From: Syngnathus acus
Lineage: Eukaryota; Chordata; Actinopteri; Syngnathiformes; Syngnathidae
Direction of reading: 5' to 3'
DNA length: 64,000 nt
Assembly (NCBI RefSeq): GCF_901709675.1
Contig: NC_051100.1
Coordinates: 4,838,001-4,902,000, forward strand
Shown here: piece by piece, positions 48,501 to 62,871 of the stretch
How the letters are laid out: every line of letters starts with the position of its first letter
Numbering within the stretch: position 1 is the first letter of the stretch
Translations under genes and position numbers: made by a program
Notes under the pieces: generated by a model
Databases searched by the model: none
What the model was told of the DNA's origin: nothing
What the model saw: the letters and a program-made list of their open reading frames with translations, nothing else

Positions 48501-51500
48501 AACTGATCTTCAAGAACTCTGCGTGAGGACACTTTCCCAGCCTGGATCCATTTTAAATAGGACTGGAATCCCGCTGTTTTTGTTTTGGACATTCCTTTTA
48601 TGTTAGCCCAAGCGGACGAAGCTCCAAGTCGCCATTCGCAAAAAAGCCTTGCACGGACACATGCCTTCTCCCTTTTGATTTCCCGCTGGCGCTCGGCTCC
48701 TTCCATTGATCACGTCCGGCAGTTACTTGGAAACCGAGGCATGAGCGGTCTGGGATGCTGACGAGCAGATAGCATTTAACGCGGCCCCGCGCATGTAACT
48801 TTCGACACTTGAGTTTGACTATCAACATTGACTGGCTTCTGTTTGTCCCTCAAAGTAAAGGCAGCCCCTCCCCTCCCGCTTTTGTCTCCCGGGGGCGACT
48901 TTGACATAAAATATGTATGAATACAAACTCACAGCACCGTCGGGTCTCTTAAATGAAGTACCTTGAAGCTTCGGCTGGATACCGTCGAAAGGTTTCCATA
49001 CGGGATTCGATTGACTCTTTTCGATTCTTTTCACTTAGCCCGAGGCATGCTAATCATAAAGCCGCAGCGTGTCGGCCTGCGTTTTGTTCATAACATATTT
49101 CCTCTGTACATTGTCATGCCGCCCGGGTCCGTGTTTAGGGTCCATATGGACTCAACGCGAGTCGATAACCATACGCTCGCCGCTTCATCAACCGTGCGGC
49201 AGTTGCGTACGAGCTGATAATGTGGAATGTCTGGCAGTTATGCAGGTGTGAGCGAGGTGAGCGTGAGGGCACGGCGCCTGTTTTTTATTCATCAGCAGTC
49301 ATTTGTATTTTGTGTTTATCGTCCTTTGTTGCGGGTTACAGAAGCACTTTTCGTGGACCTGTTTCGTGTCGTGTCGCAATGCTTTTATTGGGTTTCTTTT
49401 GTAACATGCCATTACAAGTGTGGTTGTTGAGACATCGTAACTTAATATGTAAAATATATTTATAAAAGATCATTTCCCAATATGACTCATGATGCGCACA
49501 AAGTGTAGAATTACTCAACACGTGGTTTAGTAGCTAATATCGTCGGCACCAGTCGGAATTGGAAAAGCTTAAATGTCAGTGGATAATGAGCTTTGAGTCT
49601 ATTTTTTTCTTTTTCACGTGACGCCAAGAAGCATTTGAAAGAAAGTCAAGGAGAAGGACAGTGAATGATTCATGACTGAGTCGCGGCGCCAAATCAACAA
49701 GCTGTGAACAGAACCTCTCCGTGCTGCTGTCAACGCATTTCACAAACTAAACACAGGAAAATATTTTCTCTTTACAAGACAAAACTGGGACGGTGATCTG
49801 CATCTTTATTCAAGCTGCCATTGCGCAAGTGAGACATTTTGTAAAGATTGAAAATTCATCACGTTTGAGCGCTCGAGGGTTCAAAAAAGTGTGTTTAATC
49901 CGCACACACTTTCCTATAATGAATCACGAAAATAGCTTTTTACCAGAGTGAAGTTCCAAGAATATTCACGCTTTATTGACATGAATTCTAAAAAGAGTCT
50001 CAAACAGCTGAATAACATACTTTTTCGTTCGCTTTGAAATGTCTTTTTAACTCTTGCTTTAAAATACATTTAGGTGGCATCCTTGTGAAACACATTATGT
50101 CCAAAAGTTGAAATAAAGTTCGGAACACTCTTAGAATCAAATGAGAGTGGTGGCAAAAGAACTTATTGAGGTAGTTGTACTTGAACAAAAAAAAGTGTCT
50201 TGCTATTTATTGACCCTGTCAGAGGTATATTTATTCCCGGATAGAACTCGGGCCAAGCTAGAAACCCAATATGATGGATTTCCTTATTTGCATTTTTGGA
50301 AATCATCCTGGTAATTTGCTTAATTTAACTGTCGCACCTGAATAAAACAAAATTTGGGCATCCACAAAAGATTGGCATCTGTGAAGGAAGACAATTTGGA
50401 GCCGAGTCAAATTGGGGACGTTTGGCCTTGGCAGGCAATTGAACCCTTCATGGCTTTATCATCGTGGTGGAATTTTTATGTTTATATTTGTGGATCCTGG
50501 TGAAAATTTCTAGCATGCATGTTAGCAGTCAAACTAGCAAAACATAAAGGCATCAAGTAATCAAACGACTAGAAACATCTCCATCAGTCGACACAACTGC
50601 CGTCTTGAACATGCTAACGGAATTATTCTTGAAAACACAAACGAGAATCCCGGGGCGGTAACGGCATGTGCCTTTATTGCCGCCGGCCAAATAAGCGCCC
50701 TCTCCGCGCCAAGCAGTTCGGATGAAAGGTTTCTCCGTGGAGGCATCAAGACCCAGCCAGGCTGGTAGTGAGAGAGGCGAACGAGGGAAGCTTTTAATTC
50801 CATCACCTCGCTTTGATTCCAAACATTGCCAAAGATAGGAAGGCGCGTGTTGCCAAATTGGGATAAAAGTGGCATGACTGTTCATTTTAATCTTGACTGG
50901 CCTTGAACTGGATTCATTAGGATTGTAATCTAAAACCAACGGGAGACACGACACGAGCACGTATACGCATTTAATAAATGCATTTCATTGCGGTTGAAGC
51001 CAAACGAGTGTGTTGACGCGATGTCTCCATTCGTTTGCGTTCAAGTCGGCCTTTACCGCAGGATCAATAAAGCCAATCAGCAACAGGAAGGGCTTTTAAT
51101 GACACCGCTTGACTAATCAGCAACAATTTACACGGGTTAACACTCTCCACAGCGGTCAACCTGAGACAGAATCGAGATTGAAACGTATATTATGTTTATG
51201 ACGTACCGATCGGTACCATCGCTGGGAGAAGATTAAAAGGAAAAACAAATGCTGATCAAGTTAGCAATAAATTGTTCAGTCGTTAGCTTTCGAGATTTGG
51301 GCGTGGTTGTGGTTAGAGTCAAACCACAAACGAAAATAAAAACAATTGCAGGATGACAAGCAACCATTTGAAATTTCAACTCACCCACTGACATATTTGG
51401 TTTCTTGGCTGGAACGCATTAATGGCATTTCCATTCAATTCAATGCGCAAAGATTATTTAAAATTTGAGTATATTGGGTTACAAACATGTTGCACTAACA

Positions 51501-52399
51501 AATTGATCTTCTGTGGCAAGCCGCCACTGGATTTGTACTTCATTATCTCCAACCGCAACGAAAATAACCGAACATAACGAATGGTAACATAACGCAGAAA
51601 AGTCAATGGACTACATTCGCAACAATCTCGCTGTCTCCTTAGCACTAAACATGTAGCAGCTGTCTCTCTATTTCATTGACCTATGCCTGCAATTACAGTG
51701 TGAAAATATCAGCTCCCCTTTCACGGAAATGTCGTCTGGCGGCAGGCAAAGTTTAATCGAAACAGAAGCCCTCGCCTGATCTGACACAGAGGTGATGAAT
51801 CCCGGTGGCAAAGATGGAAAGGGCGGCCAAATTCATGCACTCATCCGCATTTTCCTATCTGGAAATATGCATTAACATACGCATTCATGCAGATTGGTAC
51901 CAAAGCCAAACACTCCAGGCTAGATGACAAGTGATGATTCACCAGCCTGCCATACAGCACTAAAAAAAACCAAAAAAACAAGAGAAGCTTTTGAGCATGT
52001 TTGTGAAATTTAAGCCTCGTAATGTCTTGACAGCAGAAAAAAGATCAACAAAGAAAAAGAGCTACTTGTGGCCAAGTGTGATCCAGAATCGAAATTTGCC
52101 TGCCAAATTTAGCCTTTTTCAGCTTTCCGTCTTATGATTCAAATATCCCGTCGCAATTCTGTCTTCTTTGATGCTGGTTGAGAGTTGTGAAAGGCACATG
52201 GAGCCCGTTCGGAATCCCAGCAGGTAGTCTTACGGCACCATTAGGCTTCATAAGAGCTTCATGTTTGTCAGCTTGGCCAAAGTAAAGACATGCAAATTAC
52301 AGAGAGAGTGCAACCGCACTGCTCATTAAGAAAAACATGATGCTTAAGAGAACTTTGTAACTGCGCTATGATCTTGATCATGTAAAATAGATTCCTCGT

Positions 52400-52605
52400 C
52401 AAGTAGGTCAGGTTGCTTCCAGCTTTTGGGGGTTGTTTTGGGATATAGTAGCCCAAAAAAATATTTTGAGGGAAAACGCTGTTTGGGATGTTTTGTTTGT
52501 TATTAATCTGACCCAAAACGTCGGACTAAAGACACATTGTAGGAAAATCAAAGCCATTGTTTCCATAGGAAATAATGTAAAGCCAATGAATCTGTTCCAA
52601 CCACA
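52400..52605. mobile_element. Possible decayed interspersed repeat
   Basis: The words tccataggaaataatgtaaa and gccaatgaatctgttcca resemble a repeat seen widely in fish (..CATAGGAAATAATGTAAATCCAATTAATCCGTTCC..). Boundaries and class are not visible. Confidence 0.3.
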
Positions 52606-53132
52606 CAAGATATAAAAAAAAAAAGAAATCAAATGGCTTCTGTACCAAGATTGTGTATCATAAAACATCAGTGATCATATCAGGGGTAGAGTTTTGCTGA
52701 ATGCTCCAGATCAAGAATCTTCTCTGTGGCATCGGTTTTTCCTCAGACCTTCACTCGCGGCGCAAGCAATCACAGCACACTAAATCGCTTGGCCGCCTCC
52801 GCTCTCTCAAAAGCACCTTTCATCCCCGGACGCTCCTCTGAATGCATCCAATCGCTCCCTCTTAATAACTGCAGAGCATCCGATGCACTCCGGGAAGGGA
52901 AAGTGGCAACAGTGGAAATGAGAAGAACAACTCGATCCGATCCGCGCCGTTGGGGTAACTGATTAATACCGCATGCATTAGTTACAGCTGCTGGCAGGCG
53001 ATCTGGGTGGTTATTGATAATGTAGCACAGCGTGCCTCAGTATCCCCCCCCCCCCCTCTCACTGAACCGCCCAAACATCAAATTAGTCCTCCAAACACAC
53101 AAAGGACTCCATTTCCTGCGGTGTGAAATTTA

Positions 53133-53166
53133 TTAACTCATTCACTGCCAATGACGAGAATAGACG
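53133..53166 (+). mobile_element. Partial second copy of the TTAACTCATTC element
   Basis: TTAACTCATTCACTGCCAAT followed by gacgagaatagacg matches one arm and part of the centre (tgacggctatagacg on the reverse strand) of the 31625-31699 element. The second arm is not seen, so it is truncated. Confidence 0.5.
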
Positions 53167-53814
53167 CCATACATCACATCACACAATTGTGTGCATTCAA
53201 AAAGTCGGAACCTGTATTCCCATGTGCCAAGTTCGCCTCCAAGGTCAGTCATGTGAGTTTGCATGCAGTCGCCGTGAGCGTGTTTTAACTATTAGCGATT
53301 GGAGTCCTCAACAGAGGAAAAATATCTCCGACATCACGCGCTACCGCCGCTATCTCGACATCCAAACCTCACTTCCATTATCTGTTTATCCTCTCATCTC
53401 CCCCCTTGCCTAAAAAAGCCCCTGCCTCCATCACTCCCTTATCAGTCATCCGCTCTTCTCGTCCCTTACAGCCAAGCGTGGCCACGGCTGATAACGCGCA
53501 CCGCCGTTATGAACGAGGACGGACCAAAGCGGCGGGATGGGCTCGGCGCTCAAGCTCTTGGCTCGAGGAAAAGAGAAAAAAAAACGTGGTCGTGCTGCGA
53601 CGGCCTCTGAAGGTCTTTATGGCTGATTTCGCTCAAGCTTGACCTCTCTCAAAAGGGGATCAGCGACAACTCACAGAATCAGTCCCCTAAAAAAGTCATC
53701 CGCTGTGCAGGCACAGGAACACGCTGAGTTTGAGCTTTTATGAAAGCTCATGCTGGAAAACAGAGAGATACAGATGTCCTTTAAGTCTTTTTTTCCTCTC
53801 AATGTTCCAATTCA

Positions 53815-53925
53815 GCTAACAAACTAGCTAGGTAGATAATGAGTCATCTATCTCACTAGCTAATGAGAGAGGGAATTTAAATACCTTGCTAGCACTTTAA
53901 CTAGATAGCTTGCTAACTTGCTTGA
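53815..53925. repeat. CTAG-rich degenerate cluster
   Basis: Words agctaac, actagctagg, tagataatg, cactagctaatgag, cttgctagcac, ctagatagc and ttgctaacttgc repeat at irregular intervals. It is probably a decayed four-base microsatellite. Confidence 0.5.
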
Positions 53926-56271
53926 AGCTTTTTTAACACGCCTAGCTGCCTTATACTGCGAACAGTCTGGCGTGTGCATATTGTACAAAGCCTGGTGTGC
54001 ATTATTTGCAGACACTAATTTTGTCTAATGAGCTGATGAGAGGCAGACAGTAGTGCAGCGAGGCAATTCAGCCGTGAGGAATCCGAGATGGAATCGGCCT
54101 GTGCTTCAAATTTTCAATTTGTGATGTAACCGTGACAAGGCAAGTTTTTGTTGCCTAGATGCCGCTCAATATGTGCTTCTTGTCAAAACCTCGGCTGCTG
54201 CTCAAGACAGATCATTAAAAAAAAAAAAGGGTTTAGATTTTGCCATATTGTGCATCGGAATGGCAAGTCTGTATTCAGCGCTGGTGGCTGATGGTTTTTT
54301 TTTGTGATCGACTTTGAACATGTTGAGAATATAAAAGCAACCAGGGGAATAGATCCGCTTTTTTTTGTCACGGACAGGTTCACAAAAGGTTCACACCCGG
54401 TTGGGGCTTGCATGACAGCAAAGTGCTGAGATGGCACAGCGCAACGTCGCCATAACAATAGCGCCAAATGGCAAAATTGAAATGAAGCCTTGATCTCATT
54501 TGAATCATTTCAGCAGGGTTCCCTTGCGTGTAATTGTCATCCCACGTCAGCGCCACGCTCACACAAAAGATGATGGATCATCTTCCATTTATATCACATA
54601 GTCTTCTCCTTTGGTGTCTCTTTTAAGTCATTCACTAGTCATTTCTTTACATACTGACTGATGTTGCTGTTGGCCACCATACAGTCCAATTGGACCGCTG
54701 CCACATTTGGCATAAGTGACAAACAACAACAGATTTGTAGTTCATTTTCTTTTAGCATGGGTGACACGGAGCACAATTCCTCTTATGGGAGTGTATTACA
54801 CTGATGATACATTTTTATACTTTTAAAGCTTGAAATAAATCCGCTCCCATGTAGTGTTAGATGACGATTTCTCTGACCACTCATCTGATGTCGGAAGCCG
54901 GGTGCACTCAAACATGGCCGCCATCTGTTTGTACGCGCCCGCCTGCCCAGAGTATCTACCCCGGGGGGACGGATACCCTCGCTTTGCTTGGCACCGGTCC
55001 TCAGTGGTGGCATGCCGATGCCCAGAGGGTAATAAAATATGGATATGCACGTGTACTCACAAGCAGTTTTTGTATTAAAAAAACAGCAGCCTTTACGCTA
55101 CGTTGTGTTACGCTAACCTGTTACATTATGCAATGCTACGTGTTAGTTTTGTTTTTGTTTAGACGCGTACGGTTGCTTCAAGTATGCTTAAAGTCAGTAA
55201 TTGATATTAAGTGCAAGTGAAAAACTCTTCTTGAGGTTGAGAACACTTAAACACTTGTGTCACCACGGAGCGTTTACCTCCCGCTGAGCTCGCGACAGCA
55301 CTTTGTAGGATGTGTGAAGTGGCGCGTTGGTGGGTTCTTATTTGTTCAAAAGTCGTGCCGTCACAGTGATTTTTCTGAAACTGTTAAAATAAAAATAAAA
55401 AACACCTTTGTGCGTTAACACTGGCAACTTGGTGATCGTTAACACCCCCGGTCCCCAATTCTCAGGTTGCCATACCGCGCTGATTATACGGCGAGGGTCA
55501 AAGGCCAGCCGATGCTGTTAACGATTCGGCATTAATGAGCCACGTGGGCGAGGCAGATGAGAAATAGCGATAGGGCTCCCCCGTCATGTACCGTACGTAT
55601 CCTTTTCTTAAGACCCTAATCACTTAAGGACAGTCGTTTGGATCAACAGCAACCCATCATTGGCATCCCACTCGCACTGTTAGCGAGAATTATGATCCTC
55701 CGCTCGCAACGATTCCCCGTTTGTCGTCTTTACAGCACTGACGGCAGAGCAACTTTTGGGGATAAAGGACTGACATGTTTATGGTGTTGGCTGCTCTCCA
55801 GTAGGGTGCTCTGCAAAGGTAGTAAATTGTCAGCGCCGGGCGCACCTCATCCTTTGTGGTTACTTTCCGCAGGAATGGAAATAAACCTCATCATCTTAAA
55901 GAAGATTAGAAACCGTTATATTGAGCGGCCATTAATTGTACTTTTAATGCGCACCGGGTGGAAATCACCGAAGCGCACTACAATTAGACCGGAATGTCCG
56001 AGCAAATTAAAGAATTCCGCTGCCATCAATTGATTGGGCCGAAGAAATGCTAACGTGTTACGTTCCAAGGATGCCGCTTGTTGCCATCGTGAATTAACGG
56101 CACAGGCAGAATGTGAAGAGACTGAACACATTTTTACGATTCCAAGAGCTCCAAAGTATGTTCGTAACATGCCTGTGTTGTGCTTTCGTTAGAATATCCC
56201 AAGGATCAAGAATTGTAGCATACGTTAGTCACCATACTTGTCTTGGTGGCCTTGCGTCAGACGGACTCGCA

Positions 56272-56370
56272 ATTCAAATTTATTCATAGCACACAACAAC
56301 AGCTGTATGCAAAGTGCTGGACTTAAAGTAAAAAACAGACAAAACCAAGACAGTTAAAGCGCTAAATTAT
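56272..56370 (+). mobile_element. Interspersed repeat resembling a fish LINE 3' tail
   Basis: caattcaaatttattcatag cacacaacaacag and gcaaagtgctggacttaaag resemble the common fish repeat with 'TTTATTTATATAGCAC...AAAGTGCTGTACA'. It is diverged and has no coding part. Strand refers to the form TTTATT...AAAGTGCTG. Confidence 0.4.
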
Positions 56371-56473
56371 GACAATATATTATTACTAACATAAAAACAG
56401 TAAACACAATAAAACTAAATTTGTAAGACTGCAGAGCCTGTATACTGCTGGACCAATAAGAAACCAGGCTTTA

Positions 56474-56487
56474 GTTTCCATAGCAAC
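56474..56487. promoter_or_regulatory. RFX X-box-like motif beside a GC box
   Basis: GTTTCCATAGCAAC fits the RFX consensus and is followed within a few bases by gggggggcggagc, a GC-box-like word. Confidence 0.35.
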
Positions 56488-59331
56488 TGGGGGGGCGGAG
56501 CTTGAGTGTTGTGACAAGGTTGTATTTTATTTTATTTTTTTTGCCAGTAGATGCAGAGGCCACATTGTGTAATCAAAGTGAGTGCCCGTATAAAACATTT
56601 TCACTGGTGGGCGGAAGCAACACGACCTGTATAAATTTCGATTGCGTTATATCCCTAAATGTCATTCGCGTCTACAGAAATTGCAAATTTCATTTAGGAC
56701 ACAATGTTAAAAAAATTACTGTATTACAATTACTGTACTACCCGATGAATGATGACTGCCAGTAATTCAATGACTTTTACAAAATAAAATTTAGTGGCAT
56801 GAGTATTTAGTAATCAATTGATATAACACCTCATTTATTTTGTATTTTTAAATTTTGTGTGCATTTTACGACCCTCCTTGAGGCTTCAGTTTATTAACCG
56901 TGGGGCGTTGCAGATGACATTTCATCATAATTGGAAGCAAGCATGAAAAAAAAAAAAAACGTGCAATGTTAATGTCAATACAGTTCATGGAGTAAAGTCT
57001 CTCAGCTGTGGAGGCAGTGATCCAAAAGAGTGAATCAAAACCTTGAGTGCAAGTCCGATTCCATATCGACTTAACAACTTGTAGCAACTGCGTGGCTACA
57101 TCCCTCCTCGGGCGCCTTTTCTTATCTTTTGCTTGTTTTGCAAGTCAATGTTGACCTTCCGTCTGCGGATGACTCAAGCTTCAAGACCTGCTTTTTATTT
57201 TTCATGATAATAAATTTCCTTCACCGTGTGTTTTTTTTTTTTTTCCTTTCCACACCCGTTAACTTTTTCCAAATGAATCACACCAAATTTAAAAGTAATT
57301 ACAAAGCTATAATTCATCGCGCAATATCCTCGCTTGTTGTTTTGCATGCATTAACATCGACAGTGTCGGGCGGGTCACCGCAGGTAAAGCAAACCAAGCA
57401 TAAATTCACTGCCGGTGCTCGTAAACATACTTGAACGAGAGAATTAAAAAGCCATCTCTAAGGCCCAACTCTGACCGAGGATTGCCTTGCCTTGTGAACC
57501 CGGTGGTTGTCATGGTAATGCCACAATTTTTATTTATTTTTTTGGCATCTATTCTTATCTTCACTATGCAGAGTGGGAGTTTCCCGCACCCGACAGGCCA
57601 TCTTAGTTTATTTCCCTTCTTAAGCCTTTTGTCCTTTTTATAATTGTTATTATCGCTTACAGGCAGCAATCATTTGAAGAATTAATTTTGGCATTTAATC
57701 TAATTGAAATTTGTACCTTTTGTGGGAACATGTCAGGCATTTGTCGAAGTGATTCATTCAATTAACAAAATGAGGGAAGTGAATGATTACTGTGATGTTG
57801 TGTTCAGGGTATCACCATTTTTTTTTTTTTTTGAAGTCAAATCATTTACATTGTGCCTAATTAGTTTTCTAGCCGATTTTGTTCTCACTGCAGTTAATAA
57901 ATAAATGCAACAGTTTGTCACAATGACTGCGTATGGAAAGCATGAAAAATATGACGCAGTCGATTGTGGTAATAAGCAACAATTTTGAGAAAACAGACGT
58001 TGATCTTGAGTCATGCGGTGAATCAGCTTCCTCCGAAACACATTTTCGCAGTTTCGTATCTGGAAATAAATCATCTGCCATCAAAAGTCCTTTGTCACTT
58101 GATAGATTGAGGTGTCACAAAAACAGTCCTCAAAAAGTTGTTTTGTTGAACGCAACCTACGCTCTACAGCTGCAACATCCCGAATGGATTTGCAAGTGGA
58201 CCCCCACGAGCGATTATGCGTCATTGTTTGCCATTCCTCCAGAGTCGCAACAGGTGTTCGACTTGAGCGCTTTTCATTATCCCCCCCCTCCGCCATTCCT
58301 CGACTATCTTGATTGGCGTGTGTGCGCGACGGCTCGTGGTGACTGGCACGGTGGCCGTCGCAACCCACCTGTGGTCCATTTGGGTCTGATGGCTACTGAT
58401 TGGGTTCAAACACTCCTCCACAGTAGATGCCATTAGAAGATTGCTTTCATCCCCCATGTGGACCACCGAGACGAAGAGAAGCGTAATTCTCACTCTCGCG
58501 GGATTTCCCAAGGCTCGGCGTTGCATTTTCCTGTTTACCTCTCTCGCCGTCATCTTCGCGAGCGAATATACACAACCCCTAAAGCAAATATGGCAAAATT
58601 GTATTTGCCCGCTCTCAGATGATTCCCTTCAAAGAAGGAGATGTGAAGAGCGATTGGTTGTGCGGCACTTCAGCATGCCATCTTATCTTCGCCCATGCAG
58701 CATGCTAATCAAAGGCGGTCAAGCCCCGCTATCTCCCCTTTGTGATCCCGGGCTTTGTCTAAGCTCCCCGCTGTCAATGACTTAAAAGGTGCAGCCCATG
58801 CCTTCTAATCTCATTTCTGTCAGATTGGGCAGCAATCTCTCCAGCGTCCCCGTAGCTGTTTGCTATGAGTCGGCTTTGTAGGCGGGCGCGTCTTTTCTCC
58901 AATGCATGCAGAGTGGTTCGTAGCCGCAGATGCAATTGGGGCCACTGCGGCGCTGCGAACGAGAAGGCGACCAGACGCCTGCGATGTAAAGCGAAGCTTG
59001 TGATGATGTTGACGGTTGACAGGAGCCATCCATCTTCTACGGTGCATCCTATGGTGGATGATTTCGTGTCAGCCAGTTGTCAAAACAACCATGCACACTA
59101 AAACTCAAAGCGACGGAACATTGACCAGCCTAGCCTGTCTGAAGTGAAACTTGATGCGGTCCACTTGCGATTAGTCCTCGAGGGTCGGTGTCTTCCGTGT
59201 TTTCGATGTCTTCCACCTCCAACAAATCCTGATCATTTCCATCAGGTGTGTTGGAGAAAATAATCTGTGAACCAATAATTGGAAAATTTAATCAGAAAGC
59301 ACAGATCTACGGGACTCGGTGAAGGGAAACC

Positions 59332-59540
59332 CAAGGCCCGGGGGCCAGATCCGGCCCATCACGTATGTGGCCCACAAAGACAAATTGTGCATCGACTTCA
59401 TGTGTCAATACCAAAATTACAAATTGCCTTCACTTTTAACAAATAGAAAATTGCGAGCAATTTTTATTAGCATTCATCTATTTAAAATATTTGAACAGTT
59501 TTTACTGGTCTCTGATTTCAAAACTAGTTATTCATCAGTC
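59332..59540 (-). mobile_element. Second copy of the hAT-like element, opposite orientation, ends missing
   Basis: Beginning caaggcccgggggccagat, this follows the reverse complement of the 45477-45735 element over most of its length. Shared words include aaattgtgcatc, acttcatgtg, caatac, ttacaaattg and cttcacttttaa. The outermost terminal inverted repeat bases are missing at the left, and similarity fades near 59540, so this is an old, truncated copy. No target duplication could be found. Confidence 0.75.
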
Positions 59541-60796
59541 TCTATCGTCTCGAGGTCTCACGTTTAGATAACAGCAAGAAAACCTCTCTTGCTCTTTGGT
59601 TGTTCTTTTGTAGATTTTTTTCTCAGTTTCTGCCACAACTGTATATTTCTACCACATACGTCCTCCCTCCCTCCATCCACCCATCATTCCTCTTTACAGG
59701 ACCACCTCTCACTTCTTCCTGCCGCTTTTATCTTCCCTTTTCTCATTTTTAATACACCTGCAGGTGTCGAGAGCTTTTTGCAGCTTCTGCCTTTCCCATT
59801 CCTTCTTCTTCTCTGCTGCCCGGTTCCTCTCCGAGGAATTAGCCGAGCTAGCCAGAGTGAGAGCGAGAGGGAGGGGTGGAAGGTAGGCGATGGGATGTGA
59901 GCGATTGGAGTGACCATCAAACGAGGCGAGGATGAATAGTAAACCCGAGATAGAAAGAGAGCGGCAGTCTAACGCCGCACTAATTAAATTCCACTCCACC
60001 TCCCCCTTCTCTCTACCGAGTCGACTTACCTGTGGCCGCCGTCGTGTGCGATACGGAAAGACGAGGAAGAGCAGATGAACGGTAGACGTCGGGCTAGAAA
60101 ATGGACAAACAGAAGAGGAAATTTGAATTTTGAAAGCAACAGCTGCAATGTGGCCATGTTGATCAAATTCCATACTGTTGTGTTTTCTCATGTTCGAAAA
60201 CCAGACAAAAGTAATATACAATAAGCCAGGCTCATATTTTTGAGCACAAAATAAATTAGCCGACTGAACGACACCGCTTATTTATATGTTAACCAAACTT
60301 TTAGAATAGTAAAGAAATGAATCGTGAATATTGAAAGATCGCGTGGAGGAATGTTTTTTACGACTCGTATTAGTCACCTTCCATTCTAAAGAGTCAAATG
60401 GGATTTGCACAGTCGGAGTCTTGCATCCACTTTTGTTTGCTCCTCCATTATTGCGCACTTGTAGCTGTGCACTCCAGTTGTGTTGTCAAGTAGGGGGTGG
60501 GGTGTTTCCCTCTGTGTTCATTACTTGACCCCCCCCCTCAGCACGATCCACGTCACCTCCCTCCCTCCACCCCACAGCGTCCATGAATATTTAACCACCC
60601 TCTCCCCTTCTTCCATTCTTCTTCTTCAACCACCTCAAGTCACTTGTGTGTTTGTAATGATAAACATTCGAGAGTTACTCCACTATAAAATTGTTTGCTT
60701 TTTTTTCCAAAAGTATCGGAATAGTGAGGCCTGAGTATGAATTTTTAGTAGACTGAATTTAAATTTGGCATCACTTCCAGGTATTTGCATTTTAGA

Positions 60797-61075
60797 TAAG
60801 GGATGGGCAATTTTATTTTTTTAAAGTGGTACACATTGATGGCTTTTTTGTCCTTGCTCGTTAAATAAATCATTGTTGTTAATTATCGTAACAAATACTG
60901 TATAAAAATTAAGAAAATTAAAAGTATATAAACGTATAAATATGATTGATTAAAAATATGAATATAAAAATCCATTCAATAGAGGAATATTTTGTTTGAT
61001 TTGACCTTATTTTCCAACCAAAGCACCTTTGCATTATCAATCCCATTTACTCCCTGGAGGGCCACACTCGCAATG
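60797..61075 (+). mobile_element. Possible decayed hAT-like element
   Basis: It starts near agggatgggcaattttattt and ends near ctggagggccacactcgca, words resembling the ends of CAGGGRTGGGCAA-type fish repeats with GGGCCACA subterminal sequence. The interior is AT-rich with no coding frame. No target duplication was found. Confidence 0.3.
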
Positions 61076-62871
61076 CACTTTGCTACTCTATTTCTTTGAG
61101 GTTTTTATAAAAGCCAGAGCAAAAATTCCTTTTTTTTCTTTCAATATTGTAATTTCATCATCCATGGCGAGAGATGAAACTGCAGCCCGGTTCCTATATA
61201 TTCATTGTCTGTCGAAGCTCCAGGGAATAATCGGGTAAGAGAATTATTTTGTCAAAATGTCTGTCATCGACATCCATGCCATTTTTGGTCAGTCAGCTCC
61301 AAAATAAAAATTGGCTTGGAATGATTAAGTTCATCGGGACTAAAAAAAAAAAAAAAGGAGGATTTCATCCAGGGAGATGCTTGAAGTTGCCACTAAAGGG
61401 TAGAATAAAAAAAGCAATAGTGGATTTATGTTTTTCTATATGGTGCTATATGTATCTACTCAGTCCAAACGGATGCTCTCCCCCTTTCCTCCTCACCACC
61501 AAAAGGCGCCACGGCAATCACGATGCATTCACGTTGTACGCTGGAGCCACAATCGGGACGCGGGGCACGACTTTCCTTGAATTTTTTCTCGCTCGTGTCT
61601 GGGGGAGGTTGAGCTGTTGCAAAAATCACAATCATTTTCAGGGTCCCCGTGTGTGCCTTTTTGGCAGGCAGCCCTTTTACCTTCGCGTATCCATACCTCA
61701 AGGATGCAAATTCATCCCAGTTGGTGAAATGCGATGAAAGCAGAGCTGTAATGACTTCCAACAAGTTGTCATCTCTTTATATGGAAATGTGGTGGACATA
61801 GAGGGAAAACATATTTTTCTCAATTTATCTCAAAAGCACGGTACAATAGAACACCCAGAAAAGAAAAAAATCCATCTATTATGCTTAGGAAGGAGCATTT
61901 TTTTTCCTGCCTACACGGGATTGTAACCAAAGGAATATTGGCATTTATTTTCTGTCGCAAAATGTCACAATCGGCATCCCGTAGGTTTATAATGAGCGCA
62001 CTTCCGGCAATAACATGAATGGCAAAACCTTAACGAGGTAGAGTAGAAAGCAAACTGGCTTACTTACAGAATGCCATCTACTCACTCCAAGGTTAAGTTG
62101 ACACAATTAACAAACAGCCTTCAAAGTTGTTAATTTGCCGCAAAGTGGCTTACCTACCACACTCGAGTATTCATTGAGCAAATTGTTCGCGTCCCGCTCT
62201 TAGAGCCGATGGTTTTGAATTTTTGCGCTTTTTTTTTTTTTTTTTGTATTTCCATCACTCCAGTGCAAATATGCCAAGAAATGGATGATTTTTACCGGTT
62301 GCAGGTGCACGTCAAGGTACTGCTTGCTTGTTGATTGGATTTTCTTTCTATGAACCTTAAAACGTTGCAGCTCATAGAAAAGCTGTGTGAAAGTTCTCTC
62401 ATGGTCAACCCCCACCCCTCCCTCCCTCTTTTCCATCCGCCCCCCGGTCTGAGACTTATGCGGCTGCACCGGTTCCCATCAAGGACCTTGTCAAGGTCTG
62501 TTTATGCTCAGCGCTTTGACTTGTTTGGGTAGATTCGATGTAGCGAGCTGACATTTGCAACGGTGGAATCGACAAGCGATGTTGATATTTTCAGATTCCA
62601 CAACGCAACCCGTACACACTCAACTCCCTAGTGAGACCTCTAAGCTAACACACTAAAATTAAGAAATATATAGCACAGACTGATTAAGTCATGGAATTGC
62701 AGAGCAACTGCAGGAAACACTCCATGGGTTAGGCTTCAGTTTCTTTGAATCCCACAACAATCTCACAGGCATGATGGAAATGCTAATTACTTATTGCAAG
62801 GTCACACAGACATAAAAACATTTTTACCGTACAGGTTAGGATTTTTAACATGTAACTGCTCAGGCCCACAC

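Noticed and set aside
57933-58436. 167-codon plus-strand frame in intron 2
   Set aside because: Not a known family, overlapped by three antisense frames, and within the range expected by chance in 64 kb. A protein search with no hits outside this species would confirm the rejection; conserved hits would overturn it.
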